DNA from: VMDJ01 sp038144195
GTDB taxonomy: Bacteria > Pseudomonadota > Gammaproteobacteria > Chromatiales > Chromatiaceae
NCBI GenBank assembly: GCA_038144195.1
Contig: JAYQNH010000002.1
Span: forward strand, 372,001-436,000
DNA length: 64,000 nt
Direction of reading: 5' to 3'
Shown here: positions 38,991-47,841 of the stretch, piece after piece
How positions within the stretch are numbered: position 1 is the first letter of the stretch
Layout: the number at the start of each line of letters is the position of its first letter
The notes under the pieces: generated by a model
What the model was told of the DNA's origin: nothing
Seen by the model: only the letters and a program-made list of their open reading frames with translations
Databases searched by the model: none
Made by a program: the position numbers and the translations under genes

Positions 38991-39947
38991 ATGAAATTTA
39001 CAAAAGTTGCATTGATCGGTGGCACTGGCTTTGTCGGTCGCCCTCTTACTCACGTCTTAGCAAACCTTGGCCATCAATGCCGTGTGATTTCCCGTCACGC
39101 GCATCGTCATCCAGAGCTCAAATTGAGCGCGGAGTTGGTAGAAGCAAACCCCTACGATTTAGATCAACTCAAGCAAGCAGTTAAAGGCTGTGATGCTGTG
39201 ATCAACTTGGTGGGTATTCTGAATCCTGCCAACAAACGTGAAGGCTTTCGCGAAGTTCACGTCGGCATCACCGAAAATGCCATTGAGGCATGTCATGCCG
39301 CCGGCATAAAACGTTACATTCAAATGAGTGCGCTGCAAGCAGATCAAGATGCAGGTAGCAGCACCTACTTAAAAACGAAAGGTGAGGCAGAGAATCGTGT
39401 TCGCGCGATGTGCCAACCAAACATTTACTTCACTATTTTCCGTCCTTCAGTGATTTTTGGACCGGGTGATGGCTTTTTAAATCGCTTCGCCGGCTTAATG
39501 AAGATACCAGGGCCGTTACCATTGGCCTGTGCTAAGTCACGCTTCGCGCCGGTTTATATCGAAGATGTTGTTAAAGCCTTTGCGCAAAGTGTGGATGATA
39601 GAACCACCTTTGGTCAGACCTATGAACTCTGTGGCCCTGAGGAATACACCTTGCGTGAGGTTGTTGAGTTTCTTGCCAATGTAATGGAACGCAAAAAGCT
39701 GATCATCGAATTGCCCGATTTCGCCGCACGCATTCAAGCGCGTATTTTGCAGAACCTACCGGGCAAGTTATTCACCATGGATAACTACAATTCGCTACAA
39801 ACCGCGAGCGTATGTAGCGATAACGGCCTAGCACGATTAGGTATAGATGCCGCCAGCATGAGTGGAATCGCTCCGAGCGTACTACTGCGACACGATAAAG
39901 CCAGTAAGCTCGATCGTTTACGTGCACGTGCTCGTCACGAAGATTAA
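38991..39947 (+). CDS. Atypical SDR, NDUFA9-like NAD(P)-binding protein
   Basis: A 318-residue extended short-chain dehydrogenase-like protein. I start at the ATG at 38991 (MKFTKVALIGGTGFVGRPL); the frame is open 14 codons further upstream. The Rossmann motif GGTGFVG is followed by GCDAVINLVGILNP, SALQADQDAGSSTYLKTKGEAE and FRPSVIFGPGDGFLNRF. This is the pattern of the complex-I NDUFA9-like group, which binds NAD(P) but lacks the standard catalytic YxxxK and is often structural or quinone-related. Partner unknown. Its stop overlaps the next gene on the opposite strand. Confidence 0.85.
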   Translation: MKFTKVALIGGTGFVGRPLTHVLANLGHQCRVISRHAHRHPELKLSAELVEANPYDLDQLKQAVKGCDAVINLVGILNPANKREGFREVHVGITENAIEACHAAGIKRYIQMSALQADQDAGSSTYLKTKGEAENRVRAMCQPNIYFTIFRPSVIFGPGDGFLNRFAGLMKIPGPLPLACAKSRFAPVYIEDVVKAFAQSVDDRTTFGQTYELCGPEEYTLREVVEFLANVMERKKLIIELPDFAARIQARILQNLPGKLFTMDNYNSLQTASVCSDNGLARLGIDAASMSGIAPSVLLRHDKASKLDRLRARARHED

Positions 39948-40663
39948 ATCGGGAAGAACACCGCTGAGGCAAAGCCTTGGATGACGTTTTTGATCGTACG
40001 ATTGGTGGTATCTGCGACCACCTCTGCAAATAGATCATTCATACCAATCAACTTACCGAAGATCCGTGAGAAGGTTAGGTTCACACCAACCTTGGCATTG
40101 CCGTGACTGATTAAAAATAAACGCCCTGCCTCATCGCGCTTATTGCGCAGCTGCCAATCCGCTATCTCAGTATTACGCGCTAAGTAAAACAGCTTTTGCG
40201 GATCAAATTCATGATGCATGAAGAACTCACCATCGTTTCCGTAGGTAGTTTTATACATGCCATATAAACCACCCACAAAAGCAGCAACCCGATCACCGGT
40301 AAATAACGGGTCAAAGGCTAACGCCACCTTATCAGAGGACTTAGCCGTTTTGATTTGTGGCAGATCACCATCCGCTTTGATCAATCGCGCCGCGGCCTGT
40401 TGTGCCGTTAAGCTTGGTTGATCCGACCGGCGTAATTGATTGGGGTTACGTAGATACAATTTTTCAGCGATCTCACGCAGATAACCACGCCATTGTTTCA
40501 CCGCGATTTCTGCTGCCATATCGACATCGCTTTTAGCCACATCACTCAGCTTGAACTCGCGTGGCTGAACTGGGCCCGTTGGCTTTGGCTGCGACATACA
40601 GGCAACGAGTATCAACGCCACACTGAGCAATAGACCGAGCTTAAAGATAGGCACGTTGATCAC
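39944..40663 (-). CDS. Putative lipoprotein, function unknown
   Basis: A 239-residue protein starting at GTG 40663. The N-terminus is a lipoprotein signal: hydrophobic stretch ending in LILVAC, with Cys at ~22 as the lipidation site and M-S after it, which favours outer-membrane sorting. The mature part contains no motif I recognise (AVKQWRGYLREIAEKLYL, LFTGDRVAAFVGGLYGMYKTTY). The gene overlaps the end of midA by 23 bases, so it is translated from the same transcript. Confidence 0.65.
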   Translation of the reverse strand: MINVPIFKLGLLLSVALILVACMSQPKPTGPVQPREFKLSDVAKSDVDMAAEIAVKQWRGYLREIAEKLYLRNPNQLRRSDQPSLTAQQAAARLIKADGDLPQIKTAKSSDKVALAFDPLFTGDRVAAFVGGLYGMYKTTYGNDGEFFMHHEFDPQKLFYLARNTEIADWQLRNKRDEAGRLFLISHGNAKVGVNLTFSRIFGKLIGMNDLFAEVVADTTNRTIKNVIQGFASAVFFPI

Positions 40664-41798
40664 CTATCGCAAAGCCACGCATCAAAAAGTCTAATCCTTT
40701 GCTAAAGGAAATCACCTTAAATCGCTCACCCATTTCTGTCGGCAAAGTCAGCTGCTTCATCGCTTGGGCTTGATGAATATAACGATCGCTCATCGGATCC
40801 TCATCCAATAACTCGGCAATGCCATTATTCATCAAGAAAAAAGACTGTGTTGTAAAACCTGCTAAATCAAAACCGTGATTCACCCCAGCTTCTGCGACTG
40901 CACTGAAATCAACATTCGCGGTGATATCTTGTGAACCAACACGTTGCAAAGGATCGTTGTAGGCCTTGTGTTGATAATGGCAAATCAAGGTGCCCGCTGA
41001 TCGCTCTGGATGATAGAAAGCCGCTTCTGGATAGCCGTAATCCAGCAAGATCACAGCGCCCTGATCAATCATTTGCGATAACGCTGAGATCCAACCATCG
41101 ATATGCCGATTAACCTCAGACTCATAGCCATCCGCAAATTGGCCTAAGCGCCTCTCTAAGGCATCAAGCTGTTTGAGCAATGTGTCATCGATCGCATCTA
41201 ACCATGTTGCTTGATACACATCATCCGAATAACTCACCCACTGTATCTGCCATTGATCAGCTGTTTTTTTAACCCGCTGCACTGGCATCGCATCAAGTAT
41301 CTCATTGGCAATCACCACACCTTGCCATGGTGACGATGGCATATGCGATAACCATTCCACGCGCTCTAACAAATGTGGCAGCGCTTGCTGAATGGTTTTT
41401 CGCTGACGTTGTTGTAGTTCTGCACTGAGCTCAAGGATTAGATAACGCACTGGCAAGCAATCGAGTTGCTCAAGCTGCTCCAGCACACTCACGGCTAAGG
41501 CACCTGAGCCAGCACCAAATTCCAACACACAAGGTTGCTCTAAAGCACTAAAGACCTCAGCGATCTGATGCGCGAGTGATTGCCCAAACAGTGGCGATAA
41601 TTCAGGGGCGGTAATGAAGTCACCCCCAACACCAAACTTTTGCGCGCCATTCACGTAGTAGCCCAAGCCTGGGGCATATAAGGCTAGCGACATAAAACGC
41701 TCAAAATCGACAAGACCACCCTCTTTGATGATTTGCTCGCCAATGGCTTTGTGGATAGCTTGTTCAACAGACTCTGTCACGCGGTTATACAGTCGCAA
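40641..41798 (-). CDS. MidA/NDUFAF7 family SAM-dependent methyltransferase (DUF185)
   Basis: A 385-residue class-I methyltransferase. Markers are FERFMSLALYAPGLGYYVNG near the N-terminus, FITAPELSPLFGQSL, the SAM loop VLEFGAGSGALAVSVL (~95-110) and a C-terminal LLDYGYPEAAFYHPERSAGT. The mitochondrial homologue methylates an arginine of complex I; the bacterial target is unproven. The frame opens with a TTG at 41798 and the exact start is uncertain. Divergent from the pteridine-reductase-like gene. Confidence 0.88.
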   Translation of the reverse strand: MRLYNRVTESVEQAIHKAIGEQIIKEGGLVDFERFMSLALYAPGLGYYVNGAQKFGVGGDFITAPELSPLFGQSLAHQIAEVFSALEQPCVLEFGAGSGALAVSVLEQLEQLDCLPVRYLILELSAELQQRQRKTIQQALPHLLERVEWLSHMPSSPWQGVVIANEILDAMPVQRVKKTADQWQIQWVSYSDDVYQATWLDAIDDTLLKQLDALERRLGQFADGYESEVNRHIDGWISALSQMIDQGAVILLDYGYPEAAFYHPERSAGTLICHYQHKAYNDPLQRVGSQDITANVDFSAVAEAGVNHGFDLAGFTTQSFFLMNNGIAELLDEDPMSDRYIHQAQAMKQLTLPTEMGERFKVISFSKGLDFLMRGFAIGDQRAYL

Positions 41799-41853
41799 AG
41801 ATTGATATAATTGTTTGCATTATAAAGAACCTCACGTTGAAGGGAGTCATTCA

Positions 41854-42594
41854 ATGTCAGAGACCGAAAAAGTTGCTCTAGTCACCGGTGCTGCCGCGCG
41901 CATTGGCGCTGCAACCTGCGATGCCTTACATAAAGCTGGCTATTTTGTGATTGTGCATTACCGCTCTTCACGTGAACCAGCAGCCGCATTAGTGAAGCGC
42001 TTGAATGAAAATCGCGCGAATTCCTCTGTGCTGATTCAAGCGGATCTGTGTGACATGCAAGCGGTTGAAAAGCTCGCTAAAGAGACGCTAGAGGTTAAAG
42101 GTCGTTTAGATGTACTGATTAACAATGCCAGTAGCTTTTACCCAACCCCAATGGGCACAACCACTCAAGAACACTGGGAAGATTTATTTGGCAGTAATGC
42201 ACGTGCACCTTTCTTTTTAAGCCAAGCCTTAGCGCCAGAACTTGCCAAACAAAAAGGTTGCATTGTAAATCTGGTCGATATCTATGCTGAGCGACCAAAA
42301 CCAAAGCACCCTGTGTATGTGATGGCAAAAGCAGCAAACGCGATGATGGTAAAAACACTCGCACTCGAGCTTGCACCGGATGTGCGCGTGAATGGCGTAG
42401 CACCTGGTGCAGCACTCTGGCCAACCGGTGCTGAGTACACCACTGATAAACAAGAAATCCTAAAGCGTATTCCGATGGGTCGACCTGCTGGTGCTGAACA
42501 GATCGTTAATGCGATTATGTTTATGGTGGATGGTAATGATTATGTGACCGGACAGATCTTAGCGGTCGATGGTGGTCGTAGCGTTCAGCAGTAA
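41854..42594 (+). CDS. Pteridine reductase-like SDR (FolM type)
   Basis: A 246-residue classical SDR from the ATG at 41854. It has the FolM/PTR1-type TGAAARIGAAT (GxxxRxG) cofactor motif, NNAS at ~88-91, the catalytic D-Y-K region (DIYAERPKPKHPVYVMAKAA) and APGAALWP after it. Family members reduce dihydropterins or dihydrofolate with NADPH. The convergent folK and folB genes just downstream make a pterin role likely. A 13-codon upstream extension of the frame is not used here because GAAGGGAG lies before this ATG. Confidence 0.85.
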   Translation: MSETEKVALVTGAAARIGAATCDALHKAGYFVIVHYRSSREPAAALVKRLNENRANSSVLIQADLCDMQAVEKLAKETLEVKGRLDVLINNASSFYPTPMGTTTQEHWEDLFGSNARAPFFLSQALAPELAKQKGCIVNLVDIYAERPKPKHPVYVMAKAANAMMVKTLALELAPDVRVNGVAPGAALWPTGAEYTTDKQEILKRIPMGRPAGAEQIVNAIMFMVDGNDYVTGQILAVDGGRSVQQ

Positions 42595-42595
42595 A

Positions 42596-43078
42596 TTACA
42601 GATGCACTTGAATGAGTGCGTCTTTATCACCTGAAAAGTTTTCCCAAAGCGACGCATAGCTCACGCCACACTCAGGATGAATCTCGTCGGGTGCTACATC
42701 GACAAGAGGCTTTAATACAAAAGCGTATTTTTCGATTTCATCACGCGGCAGATGCTTGCCACCCTCGTCTGTCACTTGATCGTCATAGGTTAAGGCATCG
42801 ATATCCATCGTCCGCGCGTTAAATTTCTCGCTCGTTCGCACACGACCAAAGTCATGCTCGATTTCTCGAAGCTTGATGTGCAGTTCAGCAGGCGTTAAAT
42901 CGGTATTAAAGCCAGCGACAAGGTTATAAAACGCATCACCGTCAAAACCTTCGGCCGGTGTTTCATAGGTTGGCGAGATCACAAGCTCACCAAATTCGGC
43001 TTCAAGTGCTTGCAGCGATCCGCGAATATTATTTTCGCGATCAATATTGCTGCCAATGCTGACCCACACCCATGCCAT
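42596..43078 (-). CDS. folK: 2-Amino-4-hydroxy-6-hydroxymethyldihydropteridine pyrophosphokinase
   Basis: HPPK transfers pyrophosphate from ATP to 6-hydroxymethyl-7,8-dihydropterin in folate synthesis. The 160 residues contain SIGSN at 7-11 and the Mg-binding aspartates D92 and D94 in NARTMDIDALTYDD, with LPRDEIEKYAFVLKPL following. The start overlaps the end of folB by one base, giving the common folB-folK pair. Confidence 0.95.
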   Translation of the reverse strand: MAWVWVSIGSNIDRENNIRGSLQALEAEFGELVISPTYETPAEGFDGDAFYNLVAGFNTDLTPAELHIKLREIEHDFGRVRTSEKFNARTMDIDALTYDDQVTDEGGKHLPRDEIEKYAFVLKPLVDVAPDEIHPECGVSYASLWENFSGDKDALIQVHL

Positions 43079-43446
43079 TAAGTACGCTCTCCGCGCTCAA
43101 TAATCACACCCACATCGGTGGCACCACGTACTGCGCCTTTTTTATTCAGCGTTAACTTAACCCAAGCGACATTAAACTCTTCGCGAATAATCCGAGCACA
43201 CTCTTCCGCCAAGGTCTCGATAAGCTCGAATTCACTTTCACCGACATACTGCTGTAAACGCTTAGCAATTGATTTGTAGTTCAGCGCATCTTCTATCTTG
43301 TCGGTCTTGGCCGCTTTCGCGACATCGGCACTCATCTCAAGATCAAAGATCAGGGTTTGGCGAACGCGACGCTCCCAACCATAGATACCGATAACCGTAT
43401 CAATCTTAAGACCGCGTAAAAAAACTGTATCCATCATTTGTTCCAT
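43078..43446 (-). CDS. folB: Dihydroneopterin aldolase
   Basis: FolB cleaves dihydroneopterin to 6-hydroxymethyl-dihydropterin and glycolaldehyde. The protein (up to 122 residues) has FLRGLKIDTVIGIYGWERR at the start, the YKSIAKRLQQYV helix, a Glu in ELIETLAEECARII and the catalytic Lys in LNKKGAVRGA. Three ATGs lie within 12 bases (43446, 43437, 43434); any could be the true start, and MDTVFLRG is closest to relatives. Divergent from plsY. Confidence 0.95.
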   Translation of the reverse strand: MEQMMDTVFLRGLKIDTVIGIYGWERRVRQTLIFDLEMSADVAKAAKTDKIEDALNYKSIAKRLQQYVGESEFELIETLAEECARIIREEFNVAWVKLTLNKKGAVRGATDVGVIIERGERT

Positions 43447-43518
43447 TCAGGCTTTAATCAATCTTAACTGATGACACGCCGCTTGACCGCAGCTAGCTGC
43501 AGCTCAGAGAATGCCGAT

Positions 43519-44124
43519 ATGGATTTATCAATGACTGAACTTGGCCTTATCGTTGCGGCTTATCTGATTGGCTCTATCTCGAGCGCCATTATTGTTTGCC
43601 GTCTGATGGGATTACCTGACCCACGTAGCGAAGGCTCAAACAACCCAGGTGCGACCAACGTGTTGCGCATTGGTGGCAAAAAAGCCGCTGCGATCACCTT
43701 GCTTGGCGACATGCTCAAAGGTGTACTGCCAGTTGCAGCAGGTCATCTACTTGATGTCTCTACACTCACCTTTGCCCTCGCAGCCATGGCAGCTTTCTTA
43801 GGACATCTGTATCCGGTTTTCTTTGGCTTTAAAGGTGGCAAAGGTGTTGCGACCGCACTTGGCACTCAGTTCGGACTTCACTGGGGCATCGGTTTAGCCG
43901 TTGCGGGCATCTGGTTATTCATGGCGAAGGTCGTCAAGATCTCATCGCTATCCGCACTGGTCTCTATGGCCCTAGCACCGGTGATTATTTATTGGATTTG
44001 GCCGGCTAATGAGCTGATCGTGATGCAAATTATCATGAGCATCATTTTGTTCTGGCGTCACAAGAGCAACATCCAACGCTTGATTAGCGGCGAAGAAAGC
44101 TTGATTGGCAAAAAGAAATCTTAA
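43519..44124 (+). CDS. plsY: Glycerol-3-phosphate acyltransferase PlsY
   Basis: PlsY uses acyl-phosphate to acylate glycerol-3-phosphate, the first step of phospholipid synthesis, in the inner membrane. Motifs are SISSAIIVCRLMGLPDPRSEGSNNPGATN in parts (RSEGSNNPGATN), GDMLKGVLP and GHLYPVFFGFKGGKGVAT. About five membrane helices. I start at the ATG at 43519; the frame extends 16 codons upstream with no family support. The stop overlaps tsaD by 4 bases. Confidence 0.94.
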   Translation: MDLSMTELGLIVAAYLIGSISSAIIVCRLMGLPDPRSEGSNNPGATNVLRIGGKKAAAITLLGDMLKGVLPVAAGHLLDVSTLTFALAAMAAFLGHLYPVFFGFKGGKGVATALGTQFGLHWGIGLAVAGIWLFMAKVVKISSLSALVSMALAPVIIYWIWPANELIVMQIIMSIILFWRHKSNIQRLISGEESLIGKKKS

Positions 44125-45152
44125 GCCGGTTCGAGCTCGGTCATTGGCCAACGCGGCTTAATACCAAACGATAAATCACCCGATTCACCCGCAAGCAATC
44201 GCTGACAACCGGCAAAAGCAATCATCGCACCGTTATCGGTACACAACTCAGGACGCGGATAATACGCGCGACCACCTAAGTCAGCGGTCAAAGTATCAAC
44301 CGCAGAACGCAGCCGTTTATTGGCGCTCACGCCACCTGCCATCACCAACTGATTCGAGCCAGTTTGCTCTAAGGCGCGTTTGCACTTGATAGCTAAGGTA
44401 TCGACGACCGCATCTTCAAAGGCGCGTGAGATATCCGCTTTGAGCGTTTCCAACTTGGCACCAGAACAATTCTTTGATTCATTTTGTAGCGTGGTTAGCG
44501 CAAAGGTCTTCAACCCTGAAAAAGAAAAATCCAATCCCGGACGATCAGTCATCGGACGTGGGAATCGAAAACGTGTCGGATCACCTTGCTCAGCAAGCTT
44601 TGCGAGCAAAGGTCCACCGGGGTATCCCAGTTCAAGCATTTTAGCGGTTTTATCAAACGCTTCACCCGCGGCATCATCAACTGACTCACCGAGTAATTTG
44701 TATTTTCCGATACCTTCAACCAACACGAGTTGGGTATGTCCACCTGAGACCAGCAAAGCGACAAATGGAAAGTCAGGACGATCACCCTCGAGCAACGGCG
44801 CTAACAGATGCCCTTCCATGTGATGTACGCCCACCGCAGGCACAACCCAGCTCCAGGCCAAGGTCCGTCCCATGGCCGCACCAACCAACAATGCACCGGC
44901 TAAACCAGGACCTGAGGTGTAGGCCACACCATCGATTTGATCGCCTTTCAGATCCGCTTCTGCGAGCAATTGCTGCACCATCGGCGCGAGCTTGCGCACA
45001 TGGTCCCGTGAGGCCAATTCTGGCACCACGCCGCCGTACTCCGCATGCAGCTCGATCTGGCTATAAACTTCGTGTGCAATCAATCCCTTAGCGCTATCAT
45101 AAAGCGCCACACCGGTCTCATCGCACGAACTTTCAATCCCCAGAACTAACAC
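44121..45152 (-). CDS. tsaD: tRNA N6-adenosine threonylcarbamoyltransferase
   Basis: TsaD transfers the threonylcarbamoyl group to A37 of ANN-decoding tRNAs, with TsaB and TsaE. The 343 residues carry the metal-binding histidines H111 and H115 in HHMEGH, exactly as in E. coli, plus IESSCDETGVA at 6-16, LVSGGHTQLV and the C-terminal CTDNGAMIAFAG. It lies divergent from rpsU, the usual arrangement in gammaproteobacteria. Intact. Confidence 0.97.
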   Translation of the reverse strand: MLVLGIESSCDETGVALYDSAKGLIAHEVYSQIELHAEYGGVVPELASRDHVRKLAPMVQQLLAEADLKGDQIDGVAYTSGPGLAGALLVGAAMGRTLAWSWVVPAVGVHHMEGHLLAPLLEGDRPDFPFVALLVSGGHTQLVLVEGIGKYKLLGESVDDAAGEAFDKTAKMLELGYPGGPLLAKLAEQGDPTRFRFPRPMTDRPGLDFSFSGLKTFALTTLQNESKNCSGAKLETLKADISRAFEDAVVDTLAIKCKRALEQTGSNQLVMAGGVSANKRLRSAVDTLTADLGGRAYYPRPELCTDNGAMIAFAGCQRLLAGESGDLSFGIKPRWPMTELEPA

Positions 45153-45164
45153 TCAATCTTTCCT

Positions 45165-45193
45165 TTGCAAAACTTCATTTAACCCAGTAGAAT
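45165..45193 (+). promoter_or_regulatory. Sigma-70 promoter of the rpsU-yqeY-dnaG-rpoD operon
   Basis: A -35 box TTGCAA (45165-45170), exactly 17 bases, then a -10 box TAGAAT (45188-45193), about 79 bases upstream of rpsU. Both boxes differ from consensus at one or two positions. The SD AGAGGAAG lies just before the rpsU ATG. Confidence 0.7.
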
Positions 45194-45271
45194 CCTGCGC
45201 CTTTCCGCCCGGAAGGAATTTTCCGTGGCTTGAAACAGATAGTCTAACGGGTTTAGAGCCCAGAGGAAGTA

Positions 45272-45487
45272 ATGCCAAACGTACGTGTTAAAGAAAACGA
45301 GCCGTTCGAAGTTGCGATGCGTCGCTTCAAGCGTTCATGCGAAAAAGCTGGCACGCTTGCAGATGTTCGTAAGAAAGAGTTCTACGAGAAGCCAACTTGG
45401 GAACGTAAGCGCAAAGCTGCAGCTGCTGTAAAGCGCTGGCAGAAGAAGCTGAGCCGCGACAATCGTCGTTTCGAGCGTCAGTACTAA
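45272..45487 (+). CDS. rpsU: 30S ribosomal protein S21
   Basis: A 71-residue basic protein with the canonical S21 sequence (MPNVRVKENEPFEVAMRRFK, ending in a basic tail). It joins the 30S platform and is needed for mRNA binding at initiation. SD AGAGGAAG precedes the ATG. It is the first gene of the macromolecular-synthesis operon. Confidence 0.98.
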   Translation: MPNVRVKENEPFEVAMRRFKRSCEKAGTLADVRKKEFYEKPTWERKRKAAAAVKRWQKKLSRDNRRFERQY

Positions 45488-45511
45488 TTCATTTCGTTTA
45501 GGGTTGATTCG

Positions 45512-45952
45512 GTGCTAAAGGCACAGATCATCGACGATATGAAAGCCGCTATGAAAGGCGGCGAAAAGGCGCGCTTGGGCGTTATCCGCTTAATCACCGC
45601 TGCCATTAAGCAGCGTGAAGTGGATGAACGTATCGAGCTAGACGATGAGCAAGTGCTCGTTGTGCTCGACAAGATGGTCAAGCAGCGTCGCGATTCGATT
45701 AAGCAATATACCGATGCCGGTCGTGAAGATCTGGCAGCCATCGAAGAAGCTGAAGTCGAAATTATCCAAACCTACCTACCGGCAGCACTTAGCGAAGATG
45801 AGATCGCTGCAATTGTTGAAGCCGCTATCGCACAAACTGGCGCAAGCAGCATGGCTGATATGGGTAAGGTGATGGGTATCGTGAAGCCACAGGTTCAAGG
45901 CCGCGGTGACATGGGTGCCATCTCCGGCATCGTTAAGCAAAAATTGGGCTGA
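45512..45952 (+). CDS. GatB/YqeY domain-containing protein
   Basis: A 146-residue protein starting at a GTG at 45512. It has the YqeY pattern: an N-terminal helical part (LKAQIIDDMKAAMKGGEKAR), EVEIIQTYLPAALSEDEI and the C-terminal MGKVMGIVKPQVQGRGDM, the domain shared with the tail of the GatB amidotransferase that contacts tRNA. Its free-standing role is not settled. Lies between rpsU and dnaG, its usual place. Confidence 0.95.
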   Translation: MLKAQIIDDMKAAMKGGEKARLGVIRLITAAIKQREVDERIELDDEQVLVVLDKMVKQRRDSIKQYTDAGREDLAAIEEAEVEIIQTYLPAALSEDEIAAIVEAAIAQTGASSMADMGKVMGIVKPQVQGRGDMGAISGIVKQKLG

Positions 45953-45991
45953 ACTCTGTCGCCCTTTTCCCTGCCCTGATACGCTTCGGCT

Positions 45992-47719
45992 ATGGCAGGT
46001 AACATTCCACAGCAATTCATTGATGACCTTCTGAGTCGTGTCGATATCGTCGATGTGATCAATCGGCGTGTCACCTTGCAAAAGAAAGGCAAGGAATATC
46101 AAGCCTGCTGCCCTTTCCATGGTGAAAAGACACCGTCATTTACAGTCAGCCCGAGCAAACAGTTCTACCACTGCTTTGGATGTGGCGCGCATGGCACCGC
46201 GGTTGGCTTCTTGATGGAATACGATCGCCTAAGTTTTCCCGAGGCGATAGAAGAGCTCGCTACCGACCAAGGTATCGAAGTCCCTCGTGAGCTGACCTTT
46301 AACAACAAAGGTCCAGACCACAAACCTATCTATGATTCACTGCAAAAGGTTTCGGAGTTTTACGAGCAACAGCTTCGCGAACATCCGACCAAACAACAAG
46401 CGGTCGACTACCTTAAACAACGCGGCTTAAGCGGTGAGATCGCCAAAGACTTTGCCCTTGGTTACGCGCCGCCCGGCTGGGATAACGTGCTCAAGCGTTT
46501 TGGTGGTGATGATAAAAAGCTCCAAGTCCTACGTGATGCTGGACTGATCAGCGAGAAAGAAAACGACAAACGTTATGACCGTATGCGCGAACGGATCATC
46601 TTCCCGATTCGCGATGGACGTGGTCGCGTCATCGGTTTTGGTGGGCGCGTACTCGGTGATGACAAACCCAAGTATCTCAACTCACCTGAAACACCTGTCT
46701 TCCATAAAGGCCAAGAGCTCTATGGTCTATATGAAACGCGCCAAACGCATAAACAGCCCGATCAGATTCTCGTCGTTGAAGGTTATATGGATGTGGTTGC
46801 CTTAGCGCAATTTGATATTCGCAATGCGGTTGCAACTTTAGGCACTGCGACCACCCCCGATCATCTTAAAAAGTTATATCGCGCCGCTAACGAGGTCGTG
46901 TTCTGCTTTGATGGTGACCCCGCTGGTCGAGATGCCGCGTGGAAGGCATTAAAGACGGCCTTGCCTTTAATGTCAGATGGTCGCCAAGCGCGCTTCCTGT
47001 TCTTACCTAATGGCGAAGATCCTGATTCATTGGTGCGCAAAATCGGCACCGATGCTTTCCGCGAAGAACTGCAGCATGCTCAGCCGCTGTCAGAGTTCTT
47101 GTTTGCCAAGCTTGAATCTCAAGTCGACACTAACAGCATTGACGGACTCGCACGTATGGGTGAGCTCGCCAAGCCGCTCCTCGCTGAACTGCCGCAAGGC
47201 ACCTTCCGCGTGATGATGGAAAAAGCGCTTGAGCAACGCCTTGGGGTCAGCGTGGATATCGGCAAAGCTAAACCGCCAGAGAACACCCCAATTAAGCGAC
47301 AAGCCAAGCCCGCAGCAGCGAGCTCAACGCCTGGGATGTCGCCTGTGAGCAAAGCTGTGGCGATTGTGCTGCAACATCCGAATGCCGCTTTAGGTGAATT
47401 ACCCCCTAATTGGCGCGATCTCCCAGAAAAAGGCATCGAAGTACTGTCTAATTTGATCGATCGTGTAAGATCCAACCCAAATACGCACAGTGCAGCGCTG
47501 GTCGAAGCCGCAGATGAGTCTCTTCGCCCCTATCTGGCAAAGTTAGCGGTCGCTAACATCGCGGTGATGGATGACGCACCCGAACAACTGACCGGAATTC
47601 TTTCTAGCCTTTTGCGAAGTCACCAAAAAAACACCCTACAACAATCACTTACCGACAAACCGGTTAGTCAGATGAGCGATGAAGAGAAACAAAAGCTTCG
47701 CGATGCCTTTAAGCGCTAA
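45992..47719 (+). CDS. dnaG: DNA primase
   Basis: DnaG makes RNA primers at the replication fork. It has the N-terminal zinc finger (C40, H43, C61, C64, the same positions as E. coli), the RNA-polymerase core with the toprim motif (VVEGYMDVVAL and FDGDPAGRDAAWKAL), and a C-terminal DnaB-binding helical region from about 430 on. 575 residues, slightly shorter than E. coli's 581. The reading frame is intact. Confidence 0.97.
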   Translation: MAGNIPQQFIDDLLSRVDIVDVINRRVTLQKKGKEYQACCPFHGEKTPSFTVSPSKQFYHCFGCGAHGTAVGFLMEYDRLSFPEAIEELATDQGIEVPRELTFNNKGPDHKPIYDSLQKVSEFYEQQLREHPTKQQAVDYLKQRGLSGEIAKDFALGYAPPGWDNVLKRFGGDDKKLQVLRDAGLISEKENDKRYDRMRERIIFPIRDGRGRVIGFGGRVLGDDKPKYLNSPETPVFHKGQELYGLYETRQTHKQPDQILVVEGYMDVVALAQFDIRNAVATLGTATTPDHLKKLYRAANEVVFCFDGDPAGRDAAWKALKTALPLMSDGRQARFLFLPNGEDPDSLVRKIGTDAFREELQHAQPLSEFLFAKLESQVDTNSIDGLARMGELAKPLLAELPQGTFRVMMEKALEQRLGVSVDIGKAKPPENTPIKRQAKPAAASSTPGMSPVSKAVAIVLQHPNAALGELPPNWRDLPEKGIEVLSNLIDRVRSNPNTHSAALVEAADESLRPYLAKLAVANIAVMDDAPEQLTGILSSLLRSHQKNTLQQSLTDKPVSQMSDEEKQKLRDAFKR

Positions 47720-47841
47720 TTTTCAACTAATTTCTTAAGTGTCATAGCCGAAAAGCGTTTCCAACGCTATAATGGTGGGCTTGATGCGTTATTTTTGCGC
47801 AACACCCCAATTCGACGTTTGAATTCTTCCTGAGAGGCTTC